The notes below the pieces were generated by a model. It saw nothing but the letters and a program-made list of their open reading frames with translations, ran no database searches and had not been told where the DNA came from. Below are positions 8,158 to 11,687 of a stretch of DNA of 11,687 bases, one piece after another. Every line of letters starts with the position of its first letter. Within the stretch, counting starts at the first letter, position 1. Origin of the DNA: Hyphomicrobiaceae bacterium UBA4118 (GTDB lineage Bacteria; Pseudomonadota; Alphaproteobacteria; Rhizobiales; Methyloligellaceae); assembly GCA_002383105.1 (NCBI GenBank), contig DFXC01000007.1:27409-39095 (forward strand), read 5' to 3'. The translations under genes and the position numbers were made by a program.

Positions 8158-8895
8158 TTACACCATGACCATACCGCCATTCACATGCATGGTCTCGCCC
8201 GTGATGTAGGCCGCCTCGTTGCTGGCGAGGAAGACCACGGCAGCCGCCACGTCTTCGGGCTTGCCGAACGTCCGGGTCGGGATGGCGGCGGCAATAGCCT
8301 CGACTTGCGCCGGCGTCAAGGCATCGGTCATGGGGGTCGAGATGAAGCCCGGCGATATGGCATTGGCGGTGATGCCTCGGCTTGCCACCTCGCGGGCGAG
8401 CGATTTCGTCATGCCCACCAATCCCGCCTTTGAGGCGGCATAGTTTGGTTGACCCGGATTGCCCAACACGCCCGAGATCGAGGCGATATTGACGATGCGG
8501 CCGTAGCGGCGGCGCATCATGTTGCGCAAGATGCCGCGGGTGAGCACGAACACCGAGGTGAGGTTGACGGCGATCACCTCGTCCCATTCCTCGTCCTTCA
8601 TGCGCATGAAGAGGTTGTCGTGGGTGATGCCGGCATTGTTGACGAGGATGTCCACCTGGCCGAGCGCCTTTTCGGAACTCTCGGCGAGCTTGGCCACGGC
8701 GGTGCGGTCGCGGAGATCGCAAGGCAGAACGAAGACGCGTGAGCCGAGCTCTGAGGCGACAGCCTCGAGGCGCGCGGCATTCGTTCCGGAAATCGCCACG
8801 GTGGCGCCTTGCCCATGCAGGGCCTTGGCAATGGCGCCGCCGATCCCGCCGCTGGCACCGGTGACAAGCGCCCCCTTCCCTGTCAGGTCGAACAT
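8158..8895 (-). CDS. fabG: 3-oxoacyl-ACP reductase
   Basis: FabG reduces beta-ketoacyl-ACP to beta-hydroxyacyl-ACP with NADPH, the first reduction of each elongation cycle. The 245-residue product is a classical short-chain dehydrogenase: cofactor-binding TGASGGIG (12-19), NNAG (86-89), and catalytic Asn111, Ser139, Tyr152 and Lys156 in NYAASK, one residue offset from E. coli FabG. SPGFISTPMT (181-190) and the C-terminal TGETMHVNGGM are also typical. A GTG at 8904 is in frame, but the strong Shine-Dalgarno TAAGGAG (complement of 8904-8910) overlaps it and sits 8 bases before the ATG at 8895, which decides the start. The fabD stop is only 17 bases upstream, so the two form one transcript. Just after the fabG stop lies a short perfect hairpin (8142-8156, CCTTG/CAAGG) without a U tract, too weak to call a terminator. 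Confidence 0.97.
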   Translation of the reverse strand: MFDLTGKGALVTGASGGIGGAIAKALHGQGATVAISGTNAARLEAVASELGSRVFVLPCDLRDRTAVAKLAESSEKALGQVDILVNNAGITHDNLFMRMKDEEWDEVIAVNLTSVFVLTRGILRNMMRRRYGRIVNIASISGVLGNPGQPNYAASKAGLVGMTKSLAREVASRGITANAISPGFISTPMTDALTPAQVEAIAAAIPTRTFGKPEDVAAAVVFLASNEAAYITGETMHVNGGMVMV

Positions 8896-8903
8896 ACGAA
8901 GCA

Positions 8904-8910
8904 CTCCTTA
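8904..8910 (-). promoter_or_regulatory. Strong Shine-Dalgarno of fabG
   Basis: TAAGGAG on the - strand, 8 bases before the ATG at 8895 and inside the 17-base gap after fabD. It rules out the GTG at 8904, which it overlaps. Confidence 0.8.
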
Positions 8911-8912
8911 TG

Positions 8913-9854
8913 CTAGGGGCCGAGAGAATACGCGGCGGCTTCGAGCTCTGCGGGCGTGCCGACGCTGCGCGCCTCGACCCTCTCGAAGCGCCGGGCGATG
9001 CCCGTCAACACGCGTCCGGCGCCCACTTCATAGACGGTGTCGACACCGCTTGCCTTGAGATAGAGCATGGTCTCGCGCCATCTGACCATGCCCGTCACCT
9101 GCTCGACGAGACGGGCCCGAATGGCCTCGGGATCTGAGATGGGCAGGGCGAGCACATTGGCGATCAGAGGCACCGCCGGAACTTTGATCTCTACCGTTTG
9201 CAGCGCCTTGCCCATCACCTCGGCAGCAGGCTGCATCAGCGCGCAATGGAAGGGCGCACTCACCGGCAGGAGCACGGCGCGGCGGGCGCCGAATTTGGGC
9301 GCCAAGCTCACAGCACGCTCGATCGCCGCCCGCGCGCCCGAGATCACCACCTGCCCCGGCGCATTGTCGTTTGCCGCCTCGCATACCCCCCCTTCGGCCG
9401 CGGCCTTGGCAAGCTCTTGCGCCTGGCCAAGATCTGCGCCGAGCAGCGCCGCCATCGCCCCCTCGCCAACAGGCACTGCCTCCTGCATGGCGCGGCCGCG
9501 CGTCTTGAGGAGCCGCGCGGTGTCGGCAAGGCTGAGCGAACCGGCCGCAGCAAGCGCCGAATATTCGCCAAGCGAGTGGCCGGCGACGTAAGCCCCGCGA
9601 TCCTTCAGCTTGAGCCCCTTTTCGCCGAGGACCCGCATCGCCGCCAACGAGACCGCCATCAGCGCTGGCTGCGCGTTCTCGGTGAGCGTGAGCTCGCTTT
9701 CGGGCCCTTCCCACATCAGCTTCGACAGGTTTTGCCCGAGCGCCGAGTCGACCTCATCGAAGACGGCGCGCGCCGCCGCATAGGACTTGGCAAGCTCGGC
9801 CCCCATGCCGACGGCTTGGCTTCCCTGGCCAGGAAAGATGAAGGCGATGCTCAT
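8913..9854 (-). CDS. fabD: Malonyl CoA-acyl carrier protein transacylase
   Basis: FabD moves malonyl from CoA to AcpP, supplying the two-carbon donor for FabF. The 313-residue product matches the usual length of about 310. It shows GQGSQ (9-13), the nucleophile motif GHSLGE with Ser94 (92-97), Arg119 in TRGRAMQEAVP, and the catalytic partner His203 in SAPFHCALM (199-207), equivalent to Ser92, Arg117 and His201 of E. coli FabD. The ATG at 9854 gives the standard MSIAFIFPGQGSQ start. I see no clear Shine-Dalgarno in the roughly 20 bases before it, unlike fabG and acpP. It is the first gene of the - strand block; a TTGACA element lies 60-65 bases upstream, and a small secreted-protein gene diverges from it. 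Confidence 0.97.
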   Translation of the reverse strand: MSIAFIFPGQGSQAVGMGAELAKSYAAARAVFDEVDSALGQNLSKLMWEGPESELTLTENAQPALMAVSLAAMRVLGEKGLKLKDRGAYVAGHSLGEYSALAAAGSLSLADTARLLKTRGRAMQEAVPVGEGAMAALLGADLGQAQELAKAAAEGGVCEAANDNAPGQVVISGARAAIERAVSLAPKFGARRAVLLPVSAPFHCALMQPAAEVMGKALQTVEIKVPAVPLIANVLALPISDPEAIRARLVEQVTGMVRWRETMLYLKASGVDTVYEVGAGRVLTGIARRFERVEARSVGTPAELEAAAYSLGP

Positions 9855-9890
9855 GCGCTGGGATGTTCGGAAATGGTGGAAAGAGCGGCC

Positions 9891-9919
9891 AAAGACACTG
9901 TTTCAATCTTGGCTGTCAA
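9891..9919 (-). promoter_or_regulatory. Candidate promoter for fabD-fabG
   Basis: On the - strand GCTTGACA (TTGACA is the complement of 9914-9919) shares its -35 and two preceding bases with the acpP candidate. The -10 position at 17-base spacing reads GTCTTT (complement of 9891-9896), a poor match. If used, the leader of fabD would be about 30 bases. The evidence is essentially the -35 and its position upstream of the first gene of the block. Confidence 0.4.
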
Positions 9920-10078
9920 GCGAGGCTCGCGAGGCCTCAAGCCAATGCCGCCTGGAGCGAGCGGCAGAACCGCGCAGGAGGCAGCGGACCGAAAAGATAA
10001 CGATCCGGTAAAACCCCCGCATGCTAAAAGAGGCCTCTCAAGGCAGACCCAAACTACAGACTTGCAAGGGAGACATGC

Positions 10079-10558
10079 ATGAAACGTCCAATCCTTATCG
10101 GCGCCATGATCGCATCTGCCGCGGTGATGACTGCAAGCTTGCCGCTCTTTGCCGCCGACCCGCAGCCCTGGCCCTGGAAGTCGAAGCTGCCGCCTGATCC
10201 GGCGCTGGTCGAGCTCGCCTCCGTCGAGGGCATCACCGTCGTTATCAATAAGTCGAACCCGCCGACCGTTGCGATCACGGTGAACGCGTCGGCGCCCACC
10301 CCGGGCTTCAGCGAGTTCCAGCTGACGCCGCGCATGGGCGACCCCAAGGACCTCATTTTCGCCTTCGACGCCAAGGGCCGGCCTCCTGAAGGTATGTCCG
10401 CCCAGGTGATCACGCCGGTGACCTTCAGCATCAAATACGCCGATGCTCCGATCGACAAGGTGGGTGTGGTCGAAATCTACGGCCAAGGCAATTGCTCGGC
10501 GTTCAATGTGACCGAGAGCAAGGCAGCCGAGTGCACGTCGAAATCGACCCCGCAATAG
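10079..10558 (+). CDS. Small secreted protein of unknown function
   Basis: I do not recognise this family. The 159-residue product has a clear signal peptide: basic start MKRP, a hydrophobic core at about 5-24 and a likely cut after LFA at 25. No further membrane segment or lipobox is visible, so it is probably periplasmic or secreted. The mature part begins with a Trp/Pro-rich stretch (ADPQPWPWKSKLPPD, 26-40). It continues with alternating hydrophobic segments that suggest beta structure (ITVVIN 52-57, TVAITVNA 63-70, DLIFAFDAKGRPPEG 91-105, VTFSIKYA 114-121, VGVVEIYG 128-135). The only cysteines, C139 and C152, could form a disulfide near the C terminus. Support for a real gene: the AAGGGAG Shine-Dalgarno at 10066-10072 ends 6 bases before the ATG, the signal peptide is sound, and composition matches the neighbours. 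It stands alone, divergent from fabD and 239 bases before rpsF, so context gives no functional clue. Confidence 0.8.
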   Translation: MKRPILIGAMIASAAVMTASLPLFAADPQPWPWKSKLPPDPALVELASVEGITVVINKSNPPTVAITVNASAPTPGFSEFQLTPRMGDPKDLIFAFDAKGRPPEGMSAQVITPVTFSIKYADAPIDKVGVVEIYGQGNCSAFNVTESKAAECTSKSTPQ

Positions 10559-10567
10559 CTTGCTCTT

Positions 10568-10581
10568 CCACCCTTCGGTGG
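10568..10581 (+). terminator. Weak hairpin after the secreted-protein gene
   Basis: CCACC/GGTGG with a CTTC loop lies 10 bases after the stop of the secreted-protein gene and just before the rpsF -35 box. There is only a short, broken T stretch after it (TCTTGC), so it would be at best a weak terminator. Confidence 0.3.
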
Positions 10582-10583
10582 TC

Positions 10584-10611
10584 TTGCAAAGACCGTGCGA
10601 AGGCTTATAAG
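10584..10611 (+). promoter_or_regulatory. Candidate promoter for rpsF-rpsR
   Basis: TTGCAA (10584-10589) and TATAAG (10606-10611) are separated by 16 bases; the -10 matches the consensus at five of six positions. Transcription would begin near 10618 and give a leader of about 180 bases before rpsF. This is the best promoter-like sequence in the window and lies where the ribosomal protein operon needs one. Confidence 0.6.
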
Positions 10612-10654
10612 ACCGCCACCAGCAACTGCTTCCGGTCGGAGGCTGAACGGAGGA

Positions 10655-10751
10655 CCGCTCAAGGTGTTTGAGCGGCAGGCGTCAAGGCGCCGCCCTCCCG
10701 TGTCTCCGCTCTCAAGGGACGTCTCTTGGGCCTTTCCTTCTAAAGCGCCCA
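10655..10751 (+). promoter_or_regulatory. Structured 5' leader of rpsF-rpsR, possible autoregulatory RNA
   Basis: Two stable hairpins are visible. The first is a perfect 8-bp stem CCGCTCAA/TTGAGCGG (10655-10662 with 10668-10675, 5-base loop). The second is a 9-bp stem with one bulged C at 10746: TGGGC/GCCCA outside (10727-10731 with 10747-10751) and CTTT/AAAG inside (10732-10735 with 10742-10745). A smaller stem at 10713-10728 would compete with the second. In many bacteria the bS6:bS18 complex binds a structure in the rpsF leader that mimics its rRNA site. I cannot show that this leader has that exact motif, so the regulatory role is inference. Confidence 0.45.
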
Positions 10752-10797
10752 TGGTGAGGCTTCGCGCCGGAGCAAAGTGAAGAAGGAAAGGCAATCC

Positions 10798-11301
10798 ATG
10801 TCTCTCTATGAGCATGTGTTTTTGGCGCGGCAGGATATCTCCGCCCAGCAGGTCGAGGCTCTCCTGCAGAGCTTTCGCACGATCCTCGAGGAGCGCGGCG
10901 GCACCGTCGCCAAGACCGAATATTGGGGCGTGAAGTCCCTCGCCTACCGCATCAAGAAGAACCGCAAGGCTCATTATACGCTGATGAATCTCGACGCGCC
11001 GCACGAGGCCGTGGCCGAGCTCGAGCGCCAGATGCGCCTGTCCACCGACGTCATCCGCTTCCTCACCGTCAGGGTCGATGAGCACGAGACGGCCCCGTCG
11101 GCAATGATGCGCCGTGCCGATCGCGACGAGCGCGATGGGCGTGGCGACCGCGGGGACCGGGGCGATCGTGGCGATCGCGATGGCCGCCGCGGACCCCGAC
11201 GCGATTACCGGGACCGCGACCGCGAGCATACTCCACGGGAAGCGCGTGGACCGGTCGAGGTTGAGAGCGCCGCTCCCGTCGAAGGCGAGGAGAACTCCTG
11301 A
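10798..11301 (+). CDS. rpsF: 30S ribosomal protein bS6
   Basis: bS6 binds the central domain of 16S rRNA as a dimer with bS18 in the platform of the 30S subunit. The product is 167 residues, longer than the E. coli protein (131 in the unprocessed form). The conserved bS6 fold spans about 1-95 ([39 protein letters not shown] at 36-60, [18 protein letters not shown] at 76-93). A highly charged tail follows (95-167) with four tandem RGD units at 115-126 and an acidic end. A longer in-frame reading starts at a GTG at 10777, but AAGGAAAGG (10783-10791) is well placed for the ATG at 10798 and the product then starts as the family does. The stop overlaps the rpsR ATG by one base (TGATG). Confidence 0.96.
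   Translation: MSLYEHVFLARQDISAQQVEALLQSFRTILEERGGTVAKTEYWGVKSLAYRIKKNRKAHYTLMNLDAPHEAVAELERQMRLSTDVIRFLTVRVDEHETAPSAMMRRADRDERDGRGDRGDRGDRGDRDGRRGPRRDYRDRDREHTPREARGPVEVESAAPVEGEENS
11140..11175 (+). repeat. Tandem repeat encoding four RGD units in bS6
   Basis: Four consecutive 9-base units encode Arg-Gly-Asp at residues 115-126 of bS6. The units differ at third codon positions (CGT/CGC/CGG, GGC/GGG, GAC/GAT), so the repeat is conserved at protein level rather than being a fresh slippage product. Confidence 0.75.
11288..11299 (+). promoter_or_regulatory. Self-complementary ribosome binding site of rpsR
   Basis: AGGAGAACTCCT is a near-perfect inverted repeat (AGGAG/CTCCT around AA) in which the 5' half is the rpsR Shine-Dalgarno and the 3' half ends at the first base of the rpsF stop. 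It could fold into a small hairpin that hides the site until a ribosome finishing rpsF opens it. Confidence 0.45.
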
Positions 11302-11546
11302 TGAGCATGACCCAAGTCCAGGCGCGCCGTCCCTTCTATCGCCGCCGCAAGACCTGCCCGTTCTCGGGCGATAAGGCGCCCAAGATCGACTACAAGGACG
11401 TGAAGCTTCTGCAGCGCTACGTATCGGAGCGCGGCAAGATGGTGCCCAGCCGGATCACCGCCGTCTCCGCCAAGAAGCAACGCGAGCTCGCCCGTGCCAT
11501 CAAGCGCGCGCGGTTCCTTGGGCTTCTGCCGTACCTTATTCAGTGA
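11301..11546 (+). CDS. rpsR: 30S ribosomal protein bS18
   Basis: bS18 pairs with bS6 on the 30S platform near the mRNA exit. The 81-residue basic protein is full length and strongly conserved: [16 protein letters not shown] (9-24), [29 protein letters not shown] (29-57) and [21 protein letters not shown] (58-78). Its ATG shares one base with the rpsF stop. Its Shine-Dalgarno GAGGAG (11287-11292) is inside the last rpsF codons and forms half of a short palindrome, so translation is expected to be coupled to rpsF. In related genomes a DUF2232 membrane protein gene and rplI follow. Confidence 0.97.
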   Translation: MSMTQVQARRPFYRRRKTCPFSGDKAPKIDYKDVKLLQRYVSERGKMVPSRITAVSAKKQRELARAIKRARFLGLLPYLIQ

Positions 11547-11587
11547 GGGGAGTTCAGGCGCCAAAAGCTTGAGACTCTAAGCAAGTT

Positions 11588-11608
11588 GGGGCGGGACGTG
11601 CCCTCCCC
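11588..11608 (+). other. GC-rich hairpin downstream of rpsR
   Basis: GGGG-C-GGG pairs with CCC-T-CCCC around a 5-base loop: 7 bp with one C/T mismatch. It lies 41 bases after the rpsR stop and before the AGGAGG of the next gene. No T tract follows, so it is more like an attenuating or stabilising hairpin than an intrinsic terminator. Confidence 0.35.
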
Positions 11609-11640
11609 TAACCGCTCTTCAGGAGGCGGGACAGCGCGCA

Positions 11641-11671
11641 ATGCCAATAGCTTTCATCATCGGTGCAGGCT
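11641..11671 (+). CDS. Start of a truncated gene, possibly a DUF2232 membrane protein
   Basis: An ATG at 11641 begins MPIAFIIGAG before genomic sequence gives way to adapter sequence at 11672. AGGAGG at 11621-11626 could be its Shine-Dalgarno, although the 14-base spacing is long. In Hyphomicrobiales the gene between rpsR and rplI is usually a DUF2232 membrane protein whose N terminus is a hydrophobic, glycine-rich helix; these ten residues fit, but ten residues cannot prove it. The assignment is from gene order, and only the first codons are present. Confidence 0.4.
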
Positions 11672-11687
11672 CTGTCTCTTATACACA
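11672..11687 (+). other. Transposase mosaic-end (Nextera-type) adapter remnant
   Basis: The last 16 bases, CTGTCTCTTATACACA, equal the first 16 of the 19-base synthetic Tn5 mosaic end used in tagmentation libraries. The natural IS50 outside end has CTGACTC at its start and the natural inside end diverges after CTGTCTCTT, so the engineered mosaic end is the match, not a native insertion. Its position exactly at the sequence edge indicates untrimmed adapter at a contig end. Confidence 0.93.

Noticed and set aside
9851..10555. Open frame of 234 codons on the - strand, covering the secreted-protein gene and the fabD leader
   Set aside because: Its product is Arg/Gly/His-rich without a fold signature, whereas the + strand frame has a signal peptide and a well-placed Shine-Dalgarno.
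10595..10780. Frame of 61 codons across the rpsF leader (possible leader peptide)
   Set aside because: It starts at a GTG between the candidate -35 and -10 boxes, upstream of the likely transcript start, and has no ribosome binding site. The leader is better explained by RNA structure.
10477..11229. Open frame of 250 codons on the - strand, antisense to rpsF
   Set aside because: rpsF is certain on the + strand; the antisense frame is a shadow of its charged tail and of the leader.
11672..11687. Native Tn5/IS50 end, meaning a real insertion
   Set aside because: Base 4 differs from the natural outside end and bases after 9 differ from the inside end; only the synthetic mosaic end fits, and it sits at the sequence edge.
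1..11687. Search for a new defence, mobile, CRISPR or biosynthetic system
   Set aside because: Every sizeable gene but one is a well-known housekeeping gene in an order usual for Hyphomicrobiales; no repeats arrays, integrases, transposases or toxin-antitoxin pairs were seen.

Overview
This window is a high-GC, gene-dense piece of an alphaproteobacterial chromosome, most likely from the order Hyphomicrobiales (Rhizobiales). The assignment rests on gene order (surA-like, pdxA and rsmA facing gmk, yicC, mltG, fabF, acpP, fabG and fabD, then rpsF and rpsR), on the motifs in those proteins and on CTTGAC-type -35 elements. No genus can be named from this sequence alone.

Layout. Positions 21-2934 (+ strand) hold a SurA-like periplasmic chaperone, PdxA (vitamin B6 synthesis) and RsmA/KsgA (16S rRNA dimethylation); pdxA and rsmA overlap by 4 bases. 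Positions 2931-9854 (- strand) read, in transcription order, fabD, fabG, acpP, fabF, mltG, yicC and gmk: fatty acid synthesis from malonyl transfer to condensation, then peptidoglycan chain termination, an RNase-family protein and guanylate kinase. The + and - blocks meet tail to tail, with the stop codons of rsmA and gmk interlocked in one CTAG. Positions 10079-10558 (+) hold an unrecognised small secreted protein, divergent from fabD. Positions 10584-11546 (+) carry a likely promoter, a structured leader, rpsF (bS6) and rpsR (bS18). A further gene seems to begin at 11641, but the sequence runs into a synthetic transposase mosaic-end (Nextera-type adapter) at 11672-11687, so the last bases are not genomic.

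How they work together. The window is a housekeeping envelope, lipid and translation region. FabD loads malonyl onto AcpP, FabF condenses it with acyl-AcpP and FabG reduces the product. MltG limits glycan strand length, and the SurA-like protein serves outer-membrane protein folding. RsmA, bS6 and bS18 all serve the 30S subunit.

I found no defence system, mobile element, CRISPR array, tRNA or rRNA, and no convincing new multi-gene system. The points most worth a second look are the adapter remnant, the structured rpsF leader, the interlocked rsmA/gmk stops, the orphan secreted protein and the long low-complexity tail of MltG. No gene-free stretch exceeds 300 bases; the longest (7909-8157, 9855-10078, 10559-10797) are described under their regulatory features.
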